Assembly (NCBI GenBank): GCA_900291925.1
Contig: UWYS01000005.1
Coordinates: 558,001 to 622,000, forward strand
Source of the DNA: Thecaphora thlaspeos
Lineage: Eukaryota > Basidiomycota > Ustilaginomycetes > Urocystidales > Glomosporiaceae
Length of the DNA: 64,000 nt
Direction: 5' to 3'
The position numbers and the translations under genes are program-made. A model generated the notes under the pieces. That model ran no database searches and was not told the origin of the DNA. It saw nothing but the letters and a program-made list of their open reading frames with translations. Below are positions 35,509 to 44,924 of the stretch, one piece after another; position 1 is the first letter of the stretch; the number at the start of each line of letters is the position of its first letter.

Positions 35509-37502
35509 GGTAACCCTTGCAACACGTGAGTTGCCTTACCTTGACCGCGCTACGGAGAAGGACAAAATGACCTTGACACTGACGGTGGCTCATTGCTCCC
35601 TACCCCTTTTCGCTTCGGTCTGTCGCAGACATCTGTTCGAGTTCGGCAAGAAGATCAAGGAGGGATGCGAGGCGGCAGGCCTCGTCGGTCTCCAGAACAA
35701 CACCGTGGGCGTATCTGATGCCATCACAATGGGCGGCCCTGGTGAGTCACCGCTTCAAACGCTTCTCTGCTGTGACGTCGAGCTCCCACTCTGACGAAAG
35801 CCGCTGCGTTCTCCCTTTCCACAACTTCGCTCCACCAGGCATGAACTACTCGCTCCCCTCCCGAGAGCTCATCGCCGACTCGATCGAGACCATCACAATG
35901 GCCTAGTACCACGACGCCAACATTTCCATTCCCGGTTGCGACACGGTGAGTCGGTCACACCGCCCATATTGGCATTGCCCTCTCTTTGCTCGACGCTCAC
36001 AAGACTGACGGTCATCTTTTGCTACTCTGGCATGCGTCTGACAGAACATGCCCGGATGTATGATTGCGTGCATGCGACACAACCGCCCCTCGCTCATCGT
36101 CTACGGCGGAACCATCCAGCCGGGCATGCACCACATGGACATTCCCGGCATGGGAAGGAAGAAGGGCGACAACTGGTAAGTTCAATTCGGAGAGAATCGG
36201 TGAGCTGCTCCGGCCATGCCCTTCCGAGCGTATGGATTGACCCCGCTTGAATTTCCCTTCCCGCCTGCACACACAGCCAGCAACGTCGCCGACAACTTTG
36301 AGGCATCTGGCGCCTATGCGGCGGGCAAGATCACGGCCGAGCGAGTCGATATTATCCGAAATTCGTGTCCGGGACCAGGAGCGTGCGGCGGCATGTACAC
36401 GGCCAACACTCTGTCGACCGCCATCGAAGTGATGGGCATGGGTCTGCCTCTTACGTCGAGCACACCGGCCGTCTACCCGGAGAAGATTCGAGAGTGCCTG
36501 CGCGCCGGCGAGACGATTAAGAACCTGCTCGCGCTCGACCTCAAGCCGCGCGACATCATGACCAAGAAGGCCTTTGAGAACGCCATCACCGTCACGCACA
36601 TCCTGGGCGGCTCGACCAACGCGGTGCTCCACCTGATCGCCGTTGCGCGCGCGGACGACATTGACCTGACGATTGACGACTTCCAGTGGATCGGTGACAA
36701 GACGCCTTTCCTGGCCGACCTCAAGCCGTCGGGCAAGTACTTCATGGAGGACCTGCACAAGATTGGCGGCATCCCGCGTGTGCTCAGGTACCTGCTTGAC
36801 CACACCAACCTGCTCCACGGCGATGTGATGACGGTGATGGGCAAGACGATGCGCGAGAACCTGGCCGACGTCGAGCCGCTCGACTTTGAGACGCAGGATA
36901 TCATCTACCCCATCGAGCGGCCGCTCAAGCCCACGGGCCACCTGACCATCATGCGTGGCTCGCTGTGCCCCGGTGGAGCGGTGAGCAAGCTGACGGGCAA
37001 GGAAGGGCTGCAGTTCGAGGGTGTGGCCAGGGTGTTTGATGGCGAGGAAGGGATCGTCGAGAGCATCGCAAATGGCCACATCACGCACGGCTCGGTCGTT
37101 GTGATCCGTTACGTTGGACCAAAAGGCGGTCCCGGTATGCCCGAGATGCTCGGACCGACGGCAGCCATCATGGGGGCTGGTCTGGGCAAGACGGTAGCTC
37201 TCATCACGGACGGACGTTTCTCTGGAGCGTCGCACGGCTTCTGCACGGGTCACGTCGTACCGGAAGCGGCGCACGGCGGACCCATCGCCTTGGTTCGCGA
37301 CGAAGATAACATCACCATCGACGCGGCGACGCGCGAGATCAACCTCAACGTCGATGCGGCCGAACTGGCGAGGAGGATGAAGGAATGGACCGAGACGAAG
37401 AAGGAAAAGACGCTCAAGGTCAAGCGGGGATGGCTGTACAAGTTTGCGCGCGACGTGCACAACGCGAGCGAGGGCTGCATCACGGATCGCGATCTATTCT
37501 AG
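35509..37502 (+). pseudogene. Dihydroxy-acid dehydratase (IlvD/Ilv3)-like gene, disrupted
   Basis: Homology starts at GNPCN (35509) and continues in exons ending 35525, then 35629-35741, 35839-35945, 36045-36175 and 36281-37502, all with good splice signals and correct phase. The C-terminal 400 residues look fully intact: [41 protein letters not shown]. The family makes branched-chain 2-keto acids or dehydrates sugar acids, using an Fe-S cluster. Three faults are seen. The expected N-terminal 60-100 residues and any start codon are missing. A UAG at 35904-35906 replaces the Gln normally in MAQYHDANISIPGCD, a one-base CAG-to-TAG change. The Lys of the cluster motif CDKNMPG is Thr (ACG). It is most likely a recent pseudogene or a paralogue losing function. 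Readthrough or a sequencing error at the UAG would leave the other two faults. Confidence 0.8.
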
Positions 37503-37983
37503 CAGCCTCTCTCACTCGCCTCTGCTCGCCGCGCTCTGCATCGGATGGATGAAATGGAATTCACTTCGTCTTTGCTCGTTTGGTCTTGTCTTTATCGTGC
37601 AAAAGTCGCTCGTTTGTGTAAGGTGTGCGCCTCGTCGCATCGTCAGGGGTCGTCCTCACCCTGGTTCAGTCCATTTTTTTCGTGTCTACAGTCCTTTCCG
37701 TGTCTATAGTAGTGAGATGGGCAGTCGATTTCGTGTGCAGAGGTGACGCTGTGGCTCATCCTAGCGACGTCGACGACGTATCAGAGCAGGTAGACTCAGA
37801 CATCTTCTTGTGGCGCGTTGACGTTTATGTTATACTCTGGTGCACGATCCTGCTGCTACTGAGCGTTTGGCCTTTGCATGTCGCCATGCGAAAGCGCCGC
37901 AGATCGCAGATCGCAGCGACAAGGACGGCATAACGAGTGCATAGACCGTCGCATTCGCGTGAACCAGCGTTCGACCACTGCCT
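37503..37983. other. Convergent spacer between the dehydratase-like locus and GPN2
   Basis: No gene recognised. Holds the two 3' regions. Confidence 0.5.
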
Positions 37984-39492
37984 CTACGTCTTGTGCGTCG
38001 CCTCATCGTCTGTCGCACTCGCACCGTCTTGGCTTTTTGCATGGGTCGTAGCCTTTCTCACCTCGCTCCATACCTTATTCTCCCACATCTTGTCGTGCAT
38101 CTCCTTGTCCTGTTGACGCTGATACTCGTCGTAGACTTGACGATGGTCGACGTATCTTTCCTGTACCTCGAGCGCATCGCCCCACCCCAAAGGTGCGCCC
38201 CTATCGACGGTCGAGAATAAAGACCGTGCCGAACCGCCGGAGGTCGCGTCGCGTCGTTGTTGTTTGTACAGCACTCGACCGGCCGTTGCGCTCGCGGAAC
38301 CCGATTCGTATCTCCCTCCACGTCCCGCCGCTTCTGCACCTACGTCGCCGTTTTGCTGCCCGTCGTCGTAGTCGTCGTCAGGCGACCAATCTTCATCCTG
38401 CCCGACGTAGACATACCCCACCGCCTTGTCGAGTACCTGGAGAAGACGGAACATGCTCTTGCGATCTTCTACGGCGAGCGTCTCGAATTGTACCAGCCCA
38501 AAGTCTTCGACTAGCTCGCAGATGGTGCGGTTCAGTTCGGCGAAACGCGCATGTCTCCGTAGCGGCGGGTTGTCCCCACCTTCGCCTTTTTCTGCCGAGG
38601 AGGGCGAGATGGAGGAGGAGGAGGAGGAGGAGGAGGAGGAGGGGTGGTGGAGGAGGAGGTCGTACAGGTACGAGAGGTCCTGCACCTGCGTGTAAAAGTC
38701 GAGGTTGAACGCTAGGTCGCTGCCGAGGCCGCCCTGCATGCCTCCTGCGTGGGCTTGTTCGTCATCCGAATCGAGGTCGTCTTTCGGATGGACTGCGTCT
38801 AGCCCGACGTTGCGAGGACCGGCATGGTGACCGAGCAGGTCGACCTTGGAGAGCACGTTTACATGTGGCAGTTCGAGGGCGAGCATGGCGCGTAGCGCGA
38901 GGAGGAGGAGCGAGACGTAGCGCGATGGGTCGGTGATGTGTGTGGCGTCGGTCATGTGGACTGCGACGAAGCGGAGCTGGAGTTGCTTCTCCAGGTTGGC
39001 GAGGATGCGGCGGAGCGAGGGGTGGTTGGTCGATAGCTCGACCTGGCCGGGCAGGTCGAACACGAGGTACTCGGAACCTGGTGGAACCGGGTCGATCGGC
39101 TGCGTGTGCTGCTGCTGCGTACCCGACGAGCTGGAGGAGGACGCCTCGCCGTGGGAGGGTGAGGTGTAGGTGGTGTAGGTGAGCTGGCCGTCGCGCTGCT
39201 GCTGCAGGACGGCCTGGAGGCGTGCGACGAGCCAGTCGAGGTTGTTGTCCAGATACTCGATGCAGTAGATCATGGCGGCGTTAGGACCGAGGTGAAGCTC
39301 GTGCATGACGTCTCGCACGGAGATGAGCTGGTTGATGTCGACGGCGCACGGGTAGGGGAGCGAGTGGTTTGCCGGGTCGAGGTTGACGATGGAAAAGGGA
39401 CGGGAGAGGAGCGGGAGGAAGTGCGAGAGGCCGTTGCAGTAGGTCGACTTGCCCGAGCCGGCCGAGCCGATGACGAGCTGTGCGAACGGCAT
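37984..39492 (-). CDS. GPN2: GPN-loop GTPase 2
   Basis: A single exon of 502 residues, longer than yeast Npa3-like paralogues because of low-complexity insertions. GPN GTPases assist assembly and nuclear import of RNA polymerase II (and III) in the cytoplasm. The P-loop is GSAGSGKST at residues 9-17, followed by NLDPANHSLPYPCAVDI, the signature GPN at 69-71 (HLGPNAAMIYCIEYL), the switch DLPGQVEL at about 145-152 and the G4-like NVLSKVDLLG. Insertions include a Ser/Gln stretch before DLPGQ and a serine run from a GAG/CTC triplet repeat (about 38611-38642). The sequence LDWLVARL and DPVPPGSEYLVFDLPGQVEL favours GPN2 over GPN1 or GPN3. The ATG at 39492 is chosen because MPFAQLVIGSAGSGK starts at the family position. 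It is head to head with RTR1. Ends in TAG. Confidence 0.9.
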   Translation of the reverse strand: MPFAQLVIGSAGSGKSTYCNGLSHFLPLLSRPFSIVNLDPANHSLPYPCAVDINQLISVRDVMHELHLGPNAAMIYCIEYLDNNLDWLVARLQAVLQQQRDGQLTYTTYTSPSHGEASSSSSSGTQQQHTQPIDPVPPGSEYLVFDLPGQVELSTNHPSLRRILANLEKQLQLRFVAVHMTDATHITDPSRYVSLLLLALRAMLALELPHVNVLSKVDLLGHHAGPRNVGLDAVHPKDDLDSDDEQAHAGGMQGGLGSDLAFNLDFYTQVQDLSYLYDLLLHHPSSSSSSSSSSISPSSAEKGEGGDNPPLRRHARFAELNRTICELVEDFGLVQFETLAVEDRKSMFRLLQVLDKAVGYVYVGQDEDWSPDDDYDDGQQNGDVGAEAAGRGGRYESGSASATAGRVLYKQQRRDATSGGSARSLFSTVDRGAPLGWGDALEVQERYVDHRQVYDEYQRQQDKEMHDKMWENKVWSEVRKATTHAKSQDGASATDDEATHKT

Positions 39493-39782
39493 CCAAGGCG
39501 GTGGCGGGGTGCGGGTCGAGAAGGACGAGAAGGACGAGAAGGACGAGAAGGACGAGATGGTGGTTGCACCGTGACAAGCAAGGAAGCACACACGAGCCGC
39601 CCTCCACCTTTCGCGCTGTCCTTTTCTTTTCTTTTCCTTTTTCTTCTCGGGCGGAAGGGGAGAAGGGTCTTTGGACTGCGCACCTCTTTCTTCCCTTCCT
39701 CGCTCTCCACCACCACCACCCTCCATCCTCCATTCCCCTCGCTACTTCTTTCCCCCCTCGCAGCCAAGACGATGCCACAGCA
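39493..39782. promoter_or_regulatory. Shared bidirectional promoter of GPN2 and RTR1
   Basis: Only 290 bases separate the two divergent start codons, so both promoters must overlap here. A GGACGAGAA 9-base tandem repeat (about four copies, 39522-39556) lies next to GPN2, and a C/T-rich tract next to RTR1. No TATA box was seen. Confidence 0.65.
39522..39556. repeat. 9-base tandem repeat (GGACGAGAA)
   Basis: About four direct copies in the GPN2/RTR1 shared promoter, just upstream of the GPN2 start codon. Confidence 0.8.
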
Positions 39783-39786
39783 ATGA
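39772..39786 (+). promoter_or_regulatory. Four-codon uORF overlapping the RTR1 start
   Basis: ATGCCACAGCAATGA codes for MPQQ and its stop overlaps the RTR1 start in an ATGA arrangement (39783-39786). If the transcript begins upstream, ribosomes finishing this uORF sit on the main ATG, which would allow termination-coupled reinitiation or leaky scanning control. Confidence 0.5.
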
Positions 39787-41273
39787 CCACTCGCCTCGCC
39801 ACCATCTACAGCGCTTCTTCCACGCCCAAGCACCATCCCCACCCTGCTCCCCATCCCACCCGTCTGCCCGGCTCTGTCTCGTCTCTCAAGGTCCAGCTCT
39901 CGGCCTCTGAGCTCCTTCGACAGCGACAGCAGCCCCTCCGCAGCACCACCTCCACCCCTGACTTCTCCTCACAGCCCTCCAACTACTCCTTCGTATCCCT
40001 CTCCCAGCTTCGACAGCAGCAGCAGCAGCAGGCCACTCACCTTGCCTTCTCCCTCAATGCCAACATCCAACCCACCGACGTCCAGCTCCTCGCCACCTCC
40101 ATCCTCGGCAACCAAGCACGACAGTGTCAGATGCTCACCTGGTCCGAAACACTCATCAACCTTCCCTCCCGCCCCCGCTCCTCGCACCACGGTACAGGTC
40201 GAGAAGTATCGCGCGAAACGCTCAAGCGCGCCCTCACCTTCCTCTCGCCCTCCTCCTGGCTTGCAGTGCTGGACGAACGCTTCCTAGCCGGCTCCTGCCC
40301 CTATCCCTCTTGCAACAATTCTGCACCCACACCATCCCGCACCACCGAACAGAGCAGGCCGCCGCAGTACCGCATCTCGCTCCGCTCAAAGACCGTCTCG
40401 CGCAACACGGCACAGGATCCGGGCGACAGAGAGACGTTCTGCTCGCAGCACTGCTTCCAACGCGCAGAGTGGGTCCGGCAGTGGGTGCTCAAAGATCGAG
40501 ACGACATCAAACCACCAGCGCCAGGTCAGGATGCCCATCAGGGAGGACGCTTCGAGAGGCTGATGGACCAGGACGCCTGGAGGCAGGTCGAGCTGCTCGA
40601 AGATCTGCAAGAGAGCGGAGAAGTCGAGAGGCTCCTCACGCAACCGGCGCCACAGGTCGAGACGCCCACAGCGAAACCGGCAACGTCGAACGCAGCCCCA
40701 TCGTCCGCCATCCCCCGCCCTTTGTCGCCGCCTTTATCGTCAGAGAGTCGAGCGACCGCATCGACCGACCCACGCAAACCAGCCAAGGACCAAGTAGCCG
40801 CCCTCCTCGACTCGCTGACCATCTACGAACGCACGCCCAACGTCCCCTCGCCCTCCCCCGCGCCGGCACCGATAACATCAAGGGTGGACTATGACGTCGA
40901 CCTCCCCTCTCACATCGGCGCACGCTTCACCGGCGCCGCCTCCACGCCCCATCACAAGCGCAACGATACCGAGGCGCACACAGGGAAGGACAATAACGAA
41001 CACCAAGACGACGACGCAGACCTAGTACTCGGCCTCACCTCTCCGAGCAGGAACATGCACACCAAGCGGAGCGTCAGTGCCATCCTAATCACGTCTGCAC
41101 GCGGCCTTTCACAACGGCCGGAGACGCAAGCGTCGACAGAGGAAGGACAGGACGAGATGGAGGAAGAGCAGGGAGATCCGAAAGTGGTAGAGGAACAAAG
41201 GAAATTGCACAGTTGGATGCACGATGCCTTGAAGGTAAGGGACGAACAGAGACAATTGGGATTGTTGGATTGA
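39783..41273 (+). CDS. RTR1: RNA polymerase II CTD phosphatase of the Rtr1/RPAP2 family
   Basis: A single exon of 496 residues. Rtr1/RPAP2 binds RNA polymerase II, removes Ser5 (and Tyr1) phosphate from its C-terminal domain, and takes part in polymerase import. The zinc domain is visible: ERFLAGSCPYPSCNN (Cys about 172 and 176), PQYRISLRSKTV, and FCSQHCFQRAEWVRQWVL (Cys about 220 and 224). The N-terminal 90 residues are Ser/Gln-rich and disordered. The C-terminal half is acidic, poorly conserved and ends in a short helix (QRKLHSWMHDALKVRDEQ). A GTAAGG in this last helix (41234) could serve as a donor, so a spliced alternative 3' end is possible. The start at 39783 follows the uORF. Ends in TGA. 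Confidence 0.88.
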   Translation: MTTRLATIYSASSTPKHHPHPAPHPTRLPGSVSSLKVQLSASELLRQRQQPLRSTTSTPDFSSQPSNYSFVSLSQLRQQQQQQATHLAFSLNANIQPTDVQLLATSILGNQARQCQMLTWSETLINLPSRPRSSHHGTGREVSRETLKRALTFLSPSSWLAVLDERFLAGSCPYPSCNNSAPTPSRTTEQSRPPQYRISLRSKTVSRNTAQDPGDRETFCSQHCFQRAEWVRQWVLKDRDDIKPPAPGQDAHQGGRFERLMDQDAWRQVELLEDLQESGEVERLLTQPAPQVETPTAKPATSNAAPSSAIPRPLSPPLSSESRATASTDPRKPAKDQVAALLDSLTIYERTPNVPSPSPAPAPITSRVDYDVDLPSHIGARFTGAASTPHHKRNDTEAHTGKDNNEHQDDDADLVLGLTSPSRNMHTKRSVSAILITSARGLSQRPETQASTEEGQDEMEEEQGDPKVVEEQRKLHSWMHDALKVRDEQRQLGLLD

Positions 41274-41637
41274 TTGATACGACATTCTGATTCTGTCACG
41301 CGTCAGCGAGGTCCAGTGGATGGGGCAGATGTGTATGGTTTCATAAGTAGGTGGATACAGAGCATGGATAAATATCGAGGAGCGTGTTCGCACGGGGGTT
41401 TTGGTCTTTTGGGAAAGTGTGTGGGAGAGGCGAAGCGTGCTTTACTTCCGTCGTGAATGAAGGAGAGAGCATCACGAGGTTTGTTTAGACCCGAAAGGTC
41501 AACGTGTGAGAGAACCTGTTGAAAGACGCACCGTAGCGAAATTGTCGCGAGAGCGAGGATGGTGGCATTGGTGGAAGGGCAGGACGGCAAGTCTAGCCCA
41601 CGTCTTTTGATCGCGCGTAGACTCTACCAAAGTAGTC
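41274..41637. other. Convergent spacer between RTR1 and the symporter
   Basis: No gene recognised; it holds the two 3' regions. Confidence 0.5.
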
Positions 41638-44479
41638 TTACTTCCTCGACTCTGCCGAATCCGAGTCGGACCTAGCGAGGAGGTCACCTCGTTTGAGTTT
41701 CTTGCCATCGTTGGGGTTACCGCTACCGTGGAGACCAGCCCATGCGGCCGGTCGATCTTCGGGGAGTGCGAATTCGGCCGTGTTGAATTCGCGATGCTCA
41801 AAGACGCGGAAGGGCGCGCCGGTCCTCTTGCAGTTGAGCCAGGTCACCATCGCCCTGACGCCGCACGCTACGAACGTGAAGCCGATCGAGCCCAAAGGAG
41901 CGGCGAAAAAGGCGCCAAGAACCGAGTAGTCGGTCACGTATAGACCTTGAGGAAGCGCGATGAGCCTGATTCCTTCGCCTGCATCGCCGTAGAAGATCGC
42001 GCCAAATGCAAAGACAGTAAAGAAGCCGCCTACCGCGCCGAAGAAGGCGTCGAAGCCGTTGAGGAAGCTCAGAGATGGGATCAGACCCAGCAGAAAGGCC
42101 GGGATGCATGCGATCGCTGCCAGATCGGCCACGAGGAAGACCTGCAGAATGTCGACGTTGAGCACCGCCATCGCCACCGCCGGGACGTTGAGGATGAGCA
42201 GCACCAGACGGCACCACCAGATGTTGAGTCGTCCCAGGAAGACGTCGTTCTGGATCGTCGAGATCTGCGCAGACTGGAAGGTGTCGTAGGCTGACGAGGT
42301 CAGGCAACCGGCCAGCACGAGCACGATACCCTGCACCCAATTGGGCAGCGTGGCGAGGATGTAGAAGAACGTATACGAGCCGTCGTCCTCGGCCGTCGGA
42401 CCGTCAAAGAGCCCCGACCACCAGGCGAGCGGTCCGGCCATGCCGACCAGAAAGCAGATGGTATACAGCGGCAGCGTCGCAAGTCCGACCGAAAGGTAGA
42501 GCGTCCGGTTGTTCTTCGAGGCAAAGGCGCGCTGCCAGAAGCCCTGGTTGAACATCTGCGAAAAGACGATGGCGGCCGGGAGGATGTACCACATCTCGCC
42601 GGCCAGCTTGTGGGCGCCGAGCAGATCGGACTGCACGATGCGCTCGTGGTCCAGCTCGAGGTTGACGCCGATGGCGACGCAGGCCATGATGACAAAGATG
42701 ATGATGACGATGCCGTTGACGTTGTCCGTGTAGAGCGACGCCTTGAAGCCGCCGTAGGCCGTGTAGATGGTGGTGGTGAGGGCGACGATCAAGGCCGCAA
42801 TGGTCGGGTTGACGCTGCCGAGCAGCTGGACCGTCGCGCCGTACGTGTTGAGCTCGACCAGCATGAAGCAGAACATGAAGCCGACGAAAACGAGCGCCGA
42901 CAGCACGCCGACAGGCCAGCCGAAGCGGCGGCGGATGTACTCGGCGAGCGTGAAGCCGTCCGGGCAGACGCGGCGGATCTGCGGTCCCAGCCAGGCAAAA
43001 AACCAGAGCGGCGCGACCGTGGCAAAACAGTAGGCGCCCAGACCGAGCAGGCCGGCACCGGGGATGACCGCAAGCTGCGGGTAGCCGAAGAAGAGCGACG
43101 ACGACATGTCTGTTGGCGGCGTCGGAGAAAGGAAGCAGAAAAGGGAAACAAGGCAGAGGGCGTGAGCATTGCCGGCGGGCGCCTGGAAGGCCCCCAGGCT
43201 GCGGGCACCCTCGAACAAGAGATGGAGCGAAAGCGGCACACAACGACAGAAGCGTTGGAGGGCGGGGGCCGCCCCCCCCCCCACTCGTTGCTGGCCGACA
43301 TGGCATCGATCATCCCGTCACCTCGCCCGCAGCGAACGTCGCAGCCTGAGAGCCGACCTCGGAACAAGAACCTCAGCTCAGATGACGAGGGAAGAAAAAG
43401 CGACGGTCAACGCGTCCGCACTTGCCCGTCTTTCTCACATGAAGAGAGAAACGGCGGGGCAGGCAATCGCGGACGCGGGCCTGAAGAAGTGAAGGAGGAA
43501 AGGGGAAGGGGGTTGGGTAATCGGCATGCAGCATTCCCTTCGCGAGTATTAACTCGATCAGGTTCTATCGTACCGGACGCTCGTGTCTCGAACGCTCGCT
43601 GGGACTCGGCGCCTCCTGGCCCATCCCTCCCTCTCTTGATCACGAGGGAAGAGACGAACAAAGAGGAGGAAACGAATCGACCAAGCTTGCGCCGAGATCG
43701 AGATCGTCCGGATGATGACGGTATGTATCTCAGCCCTGTATCCCATGTCTCCAGCTTTTGGCGCTTCCGCAAGCCTGCCGATCGACTGCACGGCCACTCG
43801 TGTGCGATGAGCGACGAGTGGCACAGGCAGGTCGACTGGCGGGAAGCAAAAGTTGCTGAAACGCCAGAGACATATGACATTGACCCTCGACCTCTTGCGA
43901 AGCGAGGAGTGCCAAGTCGAAGGATACGAGCACCCGTAGCTGTAGCCAAAAGTTTGGTTGGAACGGCGTTTTCGGAGATTGATTCTGCTCTGCAGTTGGA
44001 CGACAAGGTACGTGTATGCGTGCGCCCGTGTGTCGGTCTGGTTGGTCGAAGGAACATCGGCGCTCCCACTGAAGCTGCTCGTCGCCCCATGCTTTTGCAG
44101 GAGACGTCCGGACGACCTTCTGTCGACAACGACACCGGCGACGGCCTCACGCTTGCTTGCTAGAGAGGTGAGAAGTAATGCAGAGGTCAGTACTCTCGAC
44201 GCCCTCGGCGTGTCCTGCCCGTTAGGGAGAGACAGGGAGTGCATCAAGGGACAGTTGGCCCCCGAGGCGCAAAGCACCAGGAAGCATGGCGGCAGGCGAA
44301 GCTGCGTAGGCGCGGAGCGCGGTGGCTCGACGAACCTGGCGGCCTAACTGCAAAGCAGGATCGCCAATCCTCGACGCCGCCCAATAAGTTGAGGCCATAA
44401 GCAAGTGGTATCGGGTGGAAAGAGACAGGAACCTGAGACCAAAGGGATCGAGGGACGTACGTGCGTGCACTTATTTGCC

Positions 44480-44510
<31 letters not shown>

Positions 44511-44924
44511 TGTCGTCGAAGGATGGGTGGCCGCCGTAGCGGGTGCACACCACCTCGCGTTGGGAGAGTAGCGCCGATTGCCCCATGCGCTGAGAGGGGT
44601 AGAGGAGGTGTGTTTGAAATAGGGGGGTTCGCTTGGGCGATGCCGTGGGCGGCGGACACTAACTCGATGCGATCCAGTTGAGGAAGAGCGGGAAGGCTGG
44701 AGCGAGGCGGGAAGCAAGGCAAGGGGGGAGTTGGGCGGTCAGAGGTTGACTGGCTGGCAAGGGCTCAAAGAAGGAGGGGAGGCTAGCTGCTCACCACTCT
44801 GTGTGCGGATGCCGCTGAGGAAGTCGACGGTGTTCCTGACACGGTAGCCTGCGAAGAGGCCGACCAGCATAAAGGCGCACAGGGTCGAATAGACGAGGGC
44901 ATTGGCCTGGGTGACGTCGAGCAT
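41638..44924 (-). CDS. Sodium:solute symporter (SSS family) membrane transporter
   Basis: Three exons, 44924-44795, 44696-44664 (only 33 bases) and 43109-41638, give 544 residues. Joining them restores IRTQSAFPLFLNWIASNMSSSLFFGYPQ, the usual first part of the family core, with every phase correct. About 12-13 hydrophobic helices follow, including CPDGFTLAEYIRRRFGWPVG and the gating-like QRAFASKN loop (NQGFWQRAFASKNNRTLYLS) typical of SSS proteins. It should move a small solute across the plasma membrane with a cation. Urea (Dur3) is a possible substrate, but it is shorter than Dur3 proteins and the substrate cannot be read from sequence. The C-terminus is hydrophilic with acidic and serine residues. 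Intron 2 is 1554 bases, far longer than others here, and contains a candidate gene on the other strand. Ends in TAA. Confidence 0.88.
43807..44163 (+). CDS. Candidate small gene nested antisense in the symporter intron
   Basis: Two possible exons, 43807-44007 and 44101-44163, would give 87 residues starting MSDEWHRQVDWREAKVAETP. The intron has good signals (GTACGT donor, CTTTTGCAG acceptor) and preserves frame; a second possible intron lies upstream (GTATGT at 43720 to CCAG at 43763). No family is recognised. Third-position GC is lower than in neighbouring genes, so it may be a recent gene, a non-coding spliced transcript, or chance. It lies wholly inside symporter intron 2, on the opposite strand. 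Confidence 0.3.
   Translation: MSDEWHRQVDWREAKVAETPETYDIDPRPLAKRGVPSRRIRAPVAVAKSLVGTAFSEIDSALQLDDKVRVCVRPCVGLVGRRNIGAPTEAARRPMLLQETSGRPSVDNDTGDGLTLAC

Noticed and set aside
23843..35906. Reassignment of UAG to glutamine
   Set aside because: At least eight well-supported genes in the window end in UAG at the expected family length.
36012..37460. A 482-codon minus-strand frame opposite the dehydratase-like locus
   Set aside because: Shadow frame; the plus strand carries clear family motifs and splice sites.
42610..44163. A 517-codon plus-strand frame over the symporter gene
   Set aside because: Most of it is antisense to symporter exon 3. Only the 43807-44163 part, with its intron, is kept as a weak candidate.
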